From: Lachnospiraceae bacterium | Lineage (GTDB): Bacteria; Bacillota; Clostridia; Lachnospirales; Lachnospiraceae | Direction of reading: 5' to 3' | DNA length: 41,853 bases | Assembly: GCA_028693705.1 (NCBI GenBank) | Contig: JAQUUX010000020.1 | Span: forward strand, 1 to 41,853 | Shown: positions 18,068 through 25,889 of the stretch, piece after piece | How the letters are laid out: every line of letters starts with the position of its first letter | How positions within the stretch are numbered: the first letter of the stretch is position 1 | The notes under the pieces: model-generated | The model's database searches: none | What the model was told of the DNA's origin: nothing | What the model saw: only the letters and a program-made list of their open reading frames with translations | Program-made: the position numbers and the translations under genes

Positions 18068-19015
18068 TCATGCTTCATGATCTGCTTCTTTTGCAGAAAC
18101 AAATTCCCGTACAACATACTGGGGAGAATTGTTCATACTGATATACATTCTTCCCACATATTCTCCGATCAGTCCCAACATCAGCATCAGCATACCACCA
18201 ATGAATACAAGAGCCGACATCATGGAACTGAATCCCATGGGAACTGCCGGATTTACGAATTTCTTAATGATTGTATAAATTCCATATATAAATCCTGCAA
18301 AGGCAAATAATGCCCCCAGTACAGTTGCCATACGGAGTGGAATAATGGAAAATGCCGTAAAACCATTAAACCAAAGTGAAAGAAGTTTCTTCATAGTATA
18401 ACCGGATTCTCCCACTTCACGTTCCCGGTGGTGAACAGATACATTACTCACATGCTTGGTGGCCCGTAAGACCAGTCCGATCACATAGGGATATGCGTTC
18501 TGATATCCTACCATATTATCCACTACAAACCGTCTGGCGGCAAAATAACTGGAAATATAAAGTCCCTTAGGTTTCTTCAGCATGATACGGGTCATCAGTT
18601 CATTCACATGGCTTCCAAAATTTCGGAAAGAAGAATGCATTTTGTGGTCATATTTTGCATATACCACATCGCTTCCATTCTCCACTGCTTCCAAAAGCTT
18701 TCCCACTTCATCAGCCGGTGTCTGCCCATCATCATCAAGGCATACCACAATATCTCCGGTAATATAATGAAAACCTGCCATCAATGCGGCATGCTGTCCA
18801 AAATTCCTTGCCAGATTAATACCTGTAATATTATCATGTTCTGCACTTAATCTTTTTATCACATCAAATACATGATCCGGTGAACAATCACATACCAGAA
18901 TGATCTCATAGGTATATTGTTGCAGAGTTTCCATGGTATCCTGTATCTCTTTTACCACACCTTCAATTGTTAATTCCGAGCGATAACACGGAATCACAAA
19001 ACTAATCTTATCCAT
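18068..19015 (-). CDS. GtrB/ArnC-like polyprenyl-phosphate glycosyltransferase (GT2)
   Basis: 315 residues. The GT-A domain has ISFVIPCYRSE at the N-terminus, VCDCSPD at 41-47, NFGQHAALM at 71-79 and LDDDGQ at 93-98 for metal and nucleotide binding. Two C-terminal membrane helices (about 225-290) follow. This is the layout of enzymes that load one sugar onto undecaprenyl phosphate for use outside by GT-C partners. Several such candidates sit in this operon. The start at MDKISF is favoured by AAAGGA seven bases upstream; an upstream Met would add eight residues that overlap that site. The sugar is unknown. Confidence 0.9.
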   Translation of the reverse strand: MDKISFVIPCYRSELTIEGVVKEIQDTMETLQQYTYEIILVCDCSPDHVFDVIKRLSAEHDNITGINLARNFGQHAALMAGFHYITGDIVVCLDDDGQTPADEVGKLLEAVENGSDVVYAKYDHKMHSSFRNFGSHVNELMTRIMLKKPKGLYISSYFAARRFVVDNMVGYQNAYPYVIGLVLRATKHVSNVSVHHREREVGESGYTMKKLLSLWFNGFTAFSIIPLRMATVLGALFAFAGFIYGIYTIIKKFVNPAVPMGFSSMMSALVFIGGMLMLMLGLIGEYVGRMYISMNNSPQYVVREFVSAKEADHEA

Positions 19016-19042
19016 TTCCAATCCTTTCCGATAAAACATTCC

Positions 19043-19576
19043 TTAGCAGTATGGATTGATGATAGCCATATAGACCACATCATGAAAAGCACCTCTGATA
19101 AAGACCTCATCCTTTAGATGTGCCTCTTTTACAAATCCGGCACTCTGATAGCTCTTAATGGCTCTTTCATTATCTGCTAATGCCCGTAACATAATCTTGT
19201 GAAATTTTAATTCTTTGAATGCATATTCCAATGCAAGCTTTGCGGTCTCTGTTCCCAGTCCATGACCTTCCGCATCGGCTTCCCCTATATAAATGCCATA
19301 TTCGGCTCTTTGATTTTCCCTGTCAATATGATGGAAATAAACACTTCCCAGAGGTCTGTCTGTTGCATTCTCACATATGATGAACTGCACTGCCTGTCCG
19401 GTTTCTACAGTCTGTTTAAACCATTTGGTATGGGATTCTCTGGTGAAAAGCTGCTGATATAAAAAGTAGGGTCTTACCACCTCACTGTTACGCCATCTGA
19501 CGATCAAATCTGTATCATCCAGCGTACTCTTTCTAATATATACATGTGTACCGACTGCACATTTTGCCTGTTCCAT
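19043..19576 (-). CDS. GNAT N-acetyltransferase, RimJ/PseH-like
   Basis: 177 residues with the GNAT pattern. IRKSTLDDTDLIVRWRNSE is at the start, GSVYFHHIDRENQRAEYGIYI in the middle, and GHGLGTETAKLALEYAF forms the acetyl-CoA pyrophosphate loop. LRALADNERAIKSYQSAGF follows. The DTDLIVRWRN opening and overall shape recall PseH, which acetylates the 4-amino group in pseudaminic acid synthesis. pseF-pseI-pseG lie 16 kb away in this window. It could equally acetylate the 4-amino sugar made by the RffA-type enzyme, or be a general RimL-type enzyme. GAGG is seven bases before the ATG, and nine bases separate it from the upstream gene. Confidence 0.85.
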   Translation of the reverse strand: MEQAKCAVGTHVYIRKSTLDDTDLIVRWRNSEVVRPYFLYQQLFTRESHTKWFKQTVETGQAVQFIICENATDRPLGSVYFHHIDRENQRAEYGIYIGEADAEGHGLGTETAKLALEYAFKELKFHKIMLRALADNERAIKSYQSAGFVKEAHLKDEVFIRGAFHDVVYMAIINPYC

Positions 19577-19585
19577 TTCTCAACC

Positions 19586-21400
19586 TCATCTCTGTACCGC
19601 TTCTAACTGATATACTTCAAATGCTGTATTTCCATTATTTGTAATGGAATCGACCATTATTGTATCACGTTCCAAACCCTTTTGGGTATAAAAAGCAGTA
19701 AGCCAGTCCATATCCATTCCGGTTTCTGCAATAAAATAAACCTTGCTGCTATCATTCTCCCCATTGCTTCCTGCCAGTGAGCCAAAGGTATCTGCCATGC
19801 CAAACTGCTCCATTTTCTGATAACAGATAGGACTCTTCCCTGTCCATCCCCCGCAGATATCATAATTTTGCAGAGTATTGTCCACATCCCTAAACATCTT
19901 CTCAGAATAAGCCACTGTGGACATGACATCCAAAATGTAATAATCATCCTCGTGATCACTACAATAGGCCTGCATGCTTTTCCAGTTCCCGTTTATATCT
20001 TCTCTGTCTGTGTATTGCCAGCTTACATTATTCCAAATCCCCGGCAGGGAAAAAAGTGCAATTGCTGCCACACAGATCACTGCACTTGATGGAATACAGG
20101 GAATGAGAGAGCGCATTCCTTTTCCATAATAATTTTCAGGCTTTACTTCTCTTATGGCACTCCACAAAAGCATCAACAAGACCAGAAATTCTGCCAGATA
20201 CAATCCTATGGTAATCCGCTCCGGCGTTCTGTTTCTCAGGATAATATACATCCAAAGAGTGCTTCGTACAACAAAGATCAGAAGCATCTGCAGAATATAC
20301 CTTACCTTTCTGCTAATCAGCCCCACTACTAGCAAACTGCCATACCCCACCAGAATAAACAGATCATAGGGATGGTTCGCCGGATTTATAAGACTATGTC
20401 TGTAAATCCAGAGTCCTTCCGGAAAAGGTATCAAAAACAGGGCATTTCCTCCCATTTGTTCCAACTGGTAATCCGCGATTTGTTCCAACGTATCGGCATC
20501 AATCTCATCATCCAGATTGAAATTATAATTACCAAGTAAATTTACTTCTGTATCATCTAATCCGACTTCCTGATAAAATGCTTCATTTCCTTCGTAATCC
20601 GGATATTGATAAAAATCATATATTTCTGTCCTGGCATCAAAGAATCGCATAAATTCCTGCCAGTCTGCGGAGCCATATGCAATACGGTTTATCCCTGCAC
20701 ATATGATAAGTCCCAGTGTGAATATTCCCAGTAGGGAAACATAATATTTCCATACGCCATCCGGTGCAAAGATTTTATCCTCACTCAGCCATTTTACCAA
20801 CCCCAGTACACCAAACAAAGGAAACAGGAATAACAGCATCTCGGAACGCATGCAATAGGCCAGTAATAAAAGGAAAAGCGTCACCATGTTATCTTTTAGG
20901 AATTTTTTCTTATCCCTCTCGTCTTCGCCCATAGTGGATGTTCCAAACCATATAACTGCTGCCGCCACCAATAAACTGCTGGTCACTGTATATTGTATAA
21001 ATACCAGATAATATAGCAAAAATGTAAACAATAGTACACTGACAGTCACTGCCATCAGGACTTTCTTACCCAATGACTTCTGCCCTTTCAGTATCCTGTA
21101 TAAGATCATACCGATTGCACCAAACTGACAGATGCACAGGAATACCCCATAGCAGGGAGCCGCAGGAAATACACGATAACAGAGACTTAGCAGAAAGGAT
21201 AACGGATACAGCATCTGTATATTATGTCCTTCCGGTGCACCGGTATAAGCTCCTGATAAGATGTTTTTCATTACCACATCATCATTTAAATCATAATAGA
21301 AATCGAACTTTACCGACAATATCAGTAACAGGACCAGTACTGCTCCTGATGCCAGCAAAACATTTTGCAGTTTTTCCGAAATTTTCTTAGTTTTTTGCAT
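19586..21400 (-). CDS. Polytopic membrane protein heading the glycan operon
   Basis: 604 residues: one helix at about 13-28, an acidic first loop with YYDLNDDVVM (about 35-44), some ten more hydrophobic segments, and a soluble C-terminal part of about 130 residues. The acidic loop and external tail again suggest a GT-C type enzyme, but no family is recognised. It is the first gene of the long minus-strand operon. There is no ribosome site before the ATG. An extended -10 promoter ends seven bases upstream, so the transcript may begin at or next to the start codon. No later in-frame Met gives a better start. Confidence 0.75.
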   Translation of the reverse strand: MQKTKKISEKLQNVLLASGAVLVLLLILSVKFDFYYDLNDDVVMKNILSGAYTGAPEGHNIQMLYPLSFLLSLCYRVFPAAPCYGVFLCICQFGAIGMILYRILKGQKSLGKKVLMAVTVSVLLFTFLLYYLVFIQYTVTSSLLVAAAVIWFGTSTMGEDERDKKKFLKDNMVTLFLLLLAYCMRSEMLLFLFPLFGVLGLVKWLSEDKIFAPDGVWKYYVSLLGIFTLGLIICAGINRIAYGSADWQEFMRFFDARTEIYDFYQYPDYEGNEAFYQEVGLDDTEVNLLGNYNFNLDDEIDADTLEQIADYQLEQMGGNALFLIPFPEGLWIYRHSLINPANHPYDLFILVGYGSLLVVGLISRKVRYILQMLLIFVVRSTLWMYIILRNRTPERITIGLYLAEFLVLLMLLWSAIREVKPENYYGKGMRSLIPCIPSSAVICVAAIALFSLPGIWNNVSWQYTDREDINGNWKSMQAYCSDHEDDYYILDVMSTVAYSEKMFRDVDNTLQNYDICGGWTGKSPICYQKMEQFGMADTFGSLAGSNGENDSSKVYFIAETGMDMDWLTAFYTQKGLERDTIMVDSITNNGNTAFEVYQLEAVQR

Positions 21401-21406
21401 ATAACA

Positions 21407-21435
21407 AAAATACCATTTTTCATAGTATTTAACAA
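21407..21435 (-). promoter_or_regulatory. Promoter of the minus-strand glycan operon, possibly leaderless
   Basis: Minus strand: TTGTTA (21435-21430), 17-base spacer, TATTTT (21412-21407), with TGG directly before the -10 (extended -10). The start codon begins at 21400, seven bases past the -10, which is where transcription would start. No ribosome site fits in between. Judged by eye. Confidence 0.55.
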
Positions 21436-21452
21436 GTTTGTTGCTTTCATTA

Positions 21453-21481
21453 TTTCCATTAAAATGTAATTATGGTATTCT
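21453..21481 (+). promoter_or_regulatory. Divergent promoter for the plus-strand membrane gene
   Basis: TTTCCA (21453-21458) and TATTCT (21476-21481) are 17 bases apart, with TGG before the -10. Expected transcription start is near 21488, leaving a leader of about 27 bases with AAAAAGGAG before the ATG at 21515. The -10 region forms an 8-base inverted repeat, AATACCAT (21409-21416) and ATGGTATT (21472-21479), with the opposing promoter. Confidence 0.45.
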
Positions 21482-21514
21482 TAGGATAATCTTTGATGAG
21501 AAAAAGGAGTGCTT

Positions 21515-23203
21515 ATGTTAGTCATATTATTGGATTGGTTTTATATAGCAGTTGTCTGCACGATTCTAGGAGTAGGAGTCTTGAAGCTTTTCAACCGCCT
21601 TGTTGGGCGAGAAAAAGAAGATTTGTCTCTGATGCACAATCTGGCAGCCGGTATTGTGTTTTCTACCGTTTATGCACAATATTTCAGTTTATTTTACCGA
21701 GTCAGCCTGCTGGCACAGCTTCTGCTACTGGCTCTGTGCATCTTTATCTGTTTCCGGTGTAAAGATACCCTGGCAAAGATGATTACACAGATCCGTTCCA
21801 CCGCTTTTTCCTGGCAGGGTATTCTCTATCTGTTCCTGTTACTGGGTGTGGCTTTTTTCACCTCCCGCGGTGTCCAGCATACAGATACCGGCATCTATCA
21901 TGCACAGGCCATCCGCTGGATTGAAGAATTCGGCGTAGTAAAAGGGCTGGGGAATATGATGGGAAATTATGCTTATAACAGTTCCTATCTTTGTTTTGCC
22001 GCCCTGTTCAGCATGAAATTTTTATGCGGTGTTTCTCTCCATACCACAAACGGACTGATCGCTGTCTCCATGTGTATCTATGCCTTCCACCGTTTGAAGG
22101 ATTTTAAATTCCATACCAGACATATTGCAGATCTGTTATGTGTATCTAATTTATTTTATGCACTGGTCATTGCGAACACCATCATGTCTCCGGCAACTGA
22201 TGCACCGACTATGTTCATGACCATTTATTTCCTGATTCGTTTCGCAGAGGTCTTCGAAAGTGAATATCCCTCCTATCAGGAATTGTCTTTGCTCAGCATT
22301 GGTCTGGTCTACGTGGTAACCCTAAAATTATCCGCCGGCTGTATCGTCTTACTGGTACTCAGCCCGGCCATTATACTGTTGCAAAAGAAGCGTTGGAAGG
22401 AAATTGGCATCTATATTGGTACCGGTATCCTGGTTCTGCTGCCTTTCCTGTTGCGTAATATTATATTATCCGGCTGGCTGTTATATCCATTTGCCGCTAT
22501 AGATCTGTTCTCCTTTGACTGGAAGATCCCGATAGAAAGAGTCATCACAGACTCCGACCAGATCAAGGTCTACGGCCGTTGTCTCTATGAGAATAACCTG
22601 ATCAATATGCCTTTGAAAGAATGGTTTCCTATCTGGTGGGGACACCAGGAACGTTACGAACAGATGCTGATGGCAGGGTCTCTCCTGTCTCTGGCAGGAT
22701 CCTTTGTCCTGTTTCTTCAAAAGCTATTACAAAAACAGAAAATCAACTGGAATATAGTCCTGCTCCATACAACATGTATTATCTGTGCCGTTGCCTGGTT
22801 CTTCACAGCACCATTTGTTCGTTACGGTCTGGGATTTCTGTTGGCATACCCCATGATCTACCTGGGAAACTGCCTGTTCACCAACCGTATGAACCTCTTA
22901 AAAATCGGAACCGGCTTCTGCATGTTTGGGGTCATCTGCTGCCTCGTTCCCTACTTTGACCACTATATAACCGATGACCTGGTTTTCGCCAAACAGAATC
23001 TGTTAGATATGGAATATTATGTGGTGCAAAAAGATTATGAGGTATTCAATACCGCCTCTTATGAAATGAATGGATTGACTTTCTACTATCCTACCGATGG
23101 AGACAAGGCCGGGTACTACGGATATCCCGGTGCCAGCGGGCGCAAAGATGAGCAGGTGGAAATGCGGGGGGATGGTTTGCGAGATGGGTTTAAGGTAAAA
23201 TAA
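21515..23203 (+). CDS. Polytopic membrane protein, glycan-associated
   Basis: 562 residues with about twelve hydrophobic segments. The first large loop after the early helices has RGVQHTDTGIYHAQAIRWIE (about 125-145), an acidic/His motif like those of GT-C enzymes. The C-terminal tail (about 490-562) is polar and probably outside. It resembles the LIC_10190-type membrane proteins in polysaccharide loci, but this rests on memory of the pattern and is tentative. Start ATG 21515 is preceded by AAAAAGGAG with five bases between; a GTG six bases earlier falls on that site. It is a single-gene unit between a divergent promoter and a terminator. Its stop codon is inside the arm of the palindrome that follows. 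Confidence 0.75.
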   Translation: MLVILLDWFYIAVVCTILGVGVLKLFNRLVGREKEDLSLMHNLAAGIVFSTVYAQYFSLFYRVSLLAQLLLLALCIFICFRCKDTLAKMITQIRSTAFSWQGILYLFLLLGVAFFTSRGVQHTDTGIYHAQAIRWIEEFGVVKGLGNMMGNYAYNSSYLCFAALFSMKFLCGVSLHTTNGLIAVSMCIYAFHRLKDFKFHTRHIADLLCVSNLFYALVIANTIMSPATDAPTMFMTIYFLIRFAEVFESEYPSYQELSLLSIGLVYVVTLKLSAGCIVLLVLSPAIILLQKKRWKEIGIYIGTGILVLLPFLLRNIILSGWLLYPFAAIDLFSFDWKIPIERVITDSDQIKVYGRCLYENNLINMPLKEWFPIWWGHQERYEQMLMAGSLLSLAGSFVLFLQKLLQKQKINWNIVLLHTTCIICAVAWFFTAPFVRYGLGFLLAYPMIYLGNCLFTNRMNLLKIGTGFCMFGVICCLVPYFDHYITDDLVFAKQNLLDMEYYVVQKDYEVFNTASYEMNGLTFYYPTDGDKAGYYGYPGASGRKDEQVEMRGDGLRDGFKVK

Positions 23204-23422
23204 ATGTTTCGAAGTATATGAGATAGGAGCGAGGGGACGTGTGGTATATATAGTTCCCTTAAGTTCTCGCTTTCGCTCCGTGGAAAACGTAACAGTACTA
23301 AAAAAAGGTGACAGCCAAAGCTGCCACCTTTTTAAGTGCTGACGTTTTCCAAGGGAACTTGCGGAAACTATATATACCACACTGTACACTCGCCATTCTC
23401 ATATATCACAAATATTTATTTT
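23197..23422 (+). repeat. Large nested palindrome, copy 1 of a two-copy family
   Basis: 226 bases folding back on themselves. Outer arms are 23197-23209 with 23410-23422; then ATATGAGA (23216-23223) with TCTCATAT; then a perfect 17-base stem GTGTGGTATATATAGTT (23239-23255) with 23366-23382. Further in are GTTCCCTT (23253-23260) with AAGGGAAC (23351-23358) and GGAAAACGT (23282-23290) with ACGTTTTCC (23342-23350). A terminator hairpin sits at the tip. The core 23268-23301 is shared with copy 2. The left arm includes the stop codon of the upstream membrane gene (23201-23203). With copy 2 it fills the only gene-free stretch over 300 bases; the 49 bases between them (23423-23471) show nothing else. 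Confidence 0.85.
23300..23333 (+). terminator. Bidirectional intrinsic terminator at the tip of copy 1
   Basis: Seven A, then GGTGACAGC (23307-23315), loop CAAA, GCTGCCACC (23320-23328), then five T. One A-C mismatch lies in the nine-pair stem on the plus strand, which becomes a G-U pair on the minus strand. T-runs on both sides let it stop transcription from either convergent gene. Confidence 0.8.
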
Positions 23423-23471
23423 ATTATGGTGCAGTTAGAAAAGTATTCTTTCGATTTCCATTACAGTAATC

Positions 23472-23703
23472 TATGCGTAAGATATTTGAGGCTATGTAGA
23501 AAAGTCAGGGCTGGTCGCATGCCATAGCTTCAACGCAAACTCTTGAAGAACGTCAGCACTTGGTTTCTCTAGTCGCGCTGTGGCGCGCTGGGGAAACCTT
23601 AGTACTGTTACGTTCTTCACGAAGCGAAAGCGTGTTTGTGGAGGAGCTATGACATGCGACCAGCCCGATCCTTCGACCTTACCCCTCAAACATCTTACAC
23701 ATG
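23472..23703 (-). repeat. Large nested palindrome, copy 2 of the family
   Basis: 232 bases. Outer arms are 23472-23491 with 23684-23703. Next come 22-base arms 23508-23529 and 23645-23666 (one mismatch), then GAAGAACGT/ACGTTCTTC (23545-23553 and 23609-23617) and GGTTTC/GAAACC (23562-23567 and 23593-23598). Read on the minus strand, 23632-23599 matches the core of copy 1 at 31 of 34 bases. The minus-strand RNA folds best: the internal arm differences become G-U pairs. The start of the element overlaps the last codons and stop (23695-23697) of the aminotransferase gene. Unlike copy 1, no T-run follows the tip hairpin. Confidence 0.85.
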
Positions 23704-24825
23704 ATAAAATTCTTTGATCTTGGAAGTAATATAGCTTACCTGCTCGTCCTTCAATCCGTAGTAAAGCGGCAAACGGGTAAGTCTTTCGCTTTCTTTCGTG
23801 GTGTACTTATCTTCTCCGCAGAATCGACCATATTTCAGTCCTGCCGGTGCTGTATGGAGTGGGATATAGTGGAATACTGTTAAGATGTCGTTTTCTTTTA
23901 AGAAATTAATCAGGGCTGTACGTTCGGTAATGTCCTTTGCTTTGATGTAGAACATATGGGCATTATGTACACAGCCTTCCGGTATGGTAGGAAGCTCCAG
24001 TAATCCTCTTTCTTTTAATGGCTGTAACTGTTCTGCATACTGGTTCCAGATATGAAGTCTGGCATCATTGATCTGGTCTGCCAGTTCCAGCTGTGCCCAA
24101 AGATAGGCTGCATTCATATCGCTTGGCAAATAGGAAGATCCAAAATTCTGCCAGGTGTATTTATCAATCTGTCCTCGGAAGAATTTACTGCGGTTTGTTC
24201 CTTTTTCTCTGTAAATCTCAGCATCCTCAATATATTTTGGGTCACGGATCAAAAGTGCTCCGCCTTCACCCATACTGTAGTTTTTGGTTTCATGAAAACT
24301 GTAACAGCCAAAATCTCCAATTGTTCCTAAAGGCTTTCCTTTATAAGTTGACATAATACCCTGTGCTGCGTCTTCGATAACCATCAGATTATGTTTCCTG
24401 GCAATTGCCATAATGGTATCCATCTCACAGGCAACACCTGCATAATGAACAGGGACAATGGCCTTGGTCTTCTCTGTAATAGCAGCTTCGATCAGCGTTT
24501 CGTCCATGTTCATGGTATCCGGTCTGATGTCCACAAAAACTGCCTTGGCACCACGCAGTACAAAAGCATCTGCAGTGGATACGAATGTATATGCCGGCAT
24601 GATAACTTCATCCCCCGGCTGGATCTGTGCAATCAATGCTGCCAGTTCTGTAGCATGAGTGCAGGACGTTGTCAGCAGACACTTTGCAGTTTCCGTCTTT
24701 TTTTCAATCCATGCACTGCACTTTTTGGTAAACTCACCATCGCCACAGATTTTTTCATTCTCTACAGCCTGTTTCATATAATCAAATTCTTTGCCTGTAA
24801 AAGGCGGTACATTAAATTTAATCAT
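23695..24825 (-). CDS. rffA: dTDP-4-amino-4,6-dideoxygalactose transaminase (RffA/WecE)
   Basis: 376 residues, DegT/DnrJ/EryC1 fold, PLP-dependent. PSDMNAAYLWAQLE and GDEVIMPAYTFVSTADAF are family motifs. IEDAAQG (150-156) holds the PLP-ring Asp, and SFHETKNYSMGEGGA places the PLP-binding lysine at K181; SFHETKNY is specific to the RffA/WecE branch. The enzyme turns dTDP-4-keto-6-deoxyglucose into dTDP-Fuc4N with glutamate. RmlA/RmlB, which make its substrate, are not in the window. PseC function is less likely from these motifs. Start at the second ATG (24825), with AGGAG seven bases upstream; the first (24831) lies too close to that site. Last gene of the 30513-23695 operon. Confidence 0.93.
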   Translation of the reverse strand: MIKFNVPPFTGKEFDYMKQAVENEKICGDGEFTKKCSAWIEKKTETAKCLLTTSCTHATELAALIAQIQPGDEVIMPAYTFVSTADAFVLRGAKAVFVDIRPDTMNMDETLIEAAITEKTKAIVPVHYAGVACEMDTIMAIARKHNLMVIEDAAQGIMSTYKGKPLGTIGDFGCYSFHETKNYSMGEGGALLIRDPKYIEDAEIYREKGTNRSKFFRGQIDKYTWQNFGSSYLPSDMNAAYLWAQLELADQINDARLHIWNQYAEQLQPLKERGLLELPTIPEGCVHNAHMFYIKAKDITERTALINFLKENDILTVFHYIPLHTAPAGLKYGRFCGEDKYTTKESERLTRLPLYYGLKDEQVSYITSKIKEFYHV

Positions 24826-24835
24826 TCTCATTCTC

Positions 24836-25876
24836 CTATAATTTCATCCAGACAAATAATTTCTGTCTGAGCAGTTCAATGCAACTACAAATTAAATATA
24901 GCACAATCACAGAAAATATCCAGTGTGGTATCCAAAGCAGACTCCCTGCAACCGCCTCTGTATGTAACCACTGCGGCCATACGTATCTGAGTTCCACATG
25001 CTCATGGATCAGATATACCCCGAAAGTAGCAGAGGAGAGCTTTATAATCCCATCACTGATTCTCCCCTGGGGAACACGGACTCTTTGAAAGAAAGTAAAT
25101 AACCCCACCGCTCCTAAAAAGCAAAGCACATGATTATAAGTGTAAGCATATCCCACCAGATCCTGCAAATGACCTGTCTGTAAGAAAACCGCCCGTAAAG
25201 CAAAAGTTAACAGGAAGATACCACTCACGCTTCCCAAATACAAACCCATGCTTTTCTTCTTATGAAAGAATAATTCACTTCCAAAACGCTTCAGATAAGC
25301 CCCGGTCAGATACAGACAGATAAACCAAAGTACATTATATCCGCCGTCATCATAAGGAAGTGATGCCGGGATAACTGTCTTCGCAACACTGAAAAATAAT
25401 AGCAGAATACCCAACAGTCTGCCAAATTTCTCTTTGTCCATACTCTGAATCCCCTTATTCAGGAAAGGGACCAGCACATATAAAAGCAGATAAGATGTGG
25501 CAAACCAGTAATGATTGGTAACCGCCGGGAAAAAATAGTAAACCATCCGATAAATATTCATTTCTTCCGGATGGGTAAGTCCAAGAGTAAGCGCCAGAAT
25601 GCCAATCACAAGGGCATAGAAGAAAATCTGTTTCCAGAGCCTTACCAGTTTTTGCATATGAAACTCTGACTGGCTGAGAAAATATCCGCTGATCAGTACA
25701 TATACATTTACCGCCACCAGACAAAAAGCCTCCAGCAGCCATGCCAGTACTCCGGCAATATTCATTTGTCCAAGCAGTTCCGGCAAGATCTTTCCTTTAT
25801 CCAGATAGTGCAAGGTGATAACCATGCACATGGATATGATCCGGAGCAATTCATAATTTGTCTGTCTTTTCGTCAT
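24836..25876 (-). CDS. Acyltransferase family 3 membrane protein
   Basis: 346 residues, about ten hydrophobic segments. The N-terminus NYELLRIISMCMVITLHYLDKG carries the Arg and the family His of acyltransferase-3 (OafA/WecH-like) enzymes. VYLIHEHVE near residue 290 is the matching late motif. These proteins O-acetylate or otherwise acylate sugars of surface glycans during or after export. It lies between the aminotransferase gene (10-base gap) and a membrane protein gene, so it probably decorates the product of this locus. Acyl group and target sugar are unknown. AGGA stands about five bases before the ATG. Confidence 0.9.
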   Translation of the reverse strand: MTKRQTNYELLRIISMCMVITLHYLDKGKILPELLGQMNIAGVLAWLLEAFCLVAVNVYVLISGYFLSQSEFHMQKLVRLWKQIFFYALVIGILALTLGLTHPEEMNIYRMVYYFFPAVTNHYWFATSYLLLYVLVPFLNKGIQSMDKEKFGRLLGILLLFFSVAKTVIPASLPYDDGGYNVLWFICLYLTGAYLKRFGSELFFHKKKSMGLYLGSVSGIFLLTFALRAVFLQTGHLQDLVGYAYTYNHVLCFLGAVGLFTFFQRVRVPQGRISDGIIKLSSATFGVYLIHEHVELRYVWPQWLHTEAVAGSLLWIPHWIFSVIVLYLICSCIELLRQKLFVWMKL

Positions 25877-25889
25877 AGGCTTCCTATCA

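Noticed and set aside
23197-23703. CRISPR array, insertion sequence or tRNA in the convergent spacer
   Set aside because: There are only two copies, in opposite orientation, with no spacers, no transposase frame and no cloverleaf; the palindromes extend into the gene ends.
23695-24825. PseC aminotransferase
   Set aside because: The SFHETKNY lysine motif and overall sequence are of the RffA/WecE branch.
24391-24870. 159-codon open frame on the plus strand
   Set aside because: Antisense to the aminotransferase gene and high in Cys and His; no start signal and no recognisable motif.
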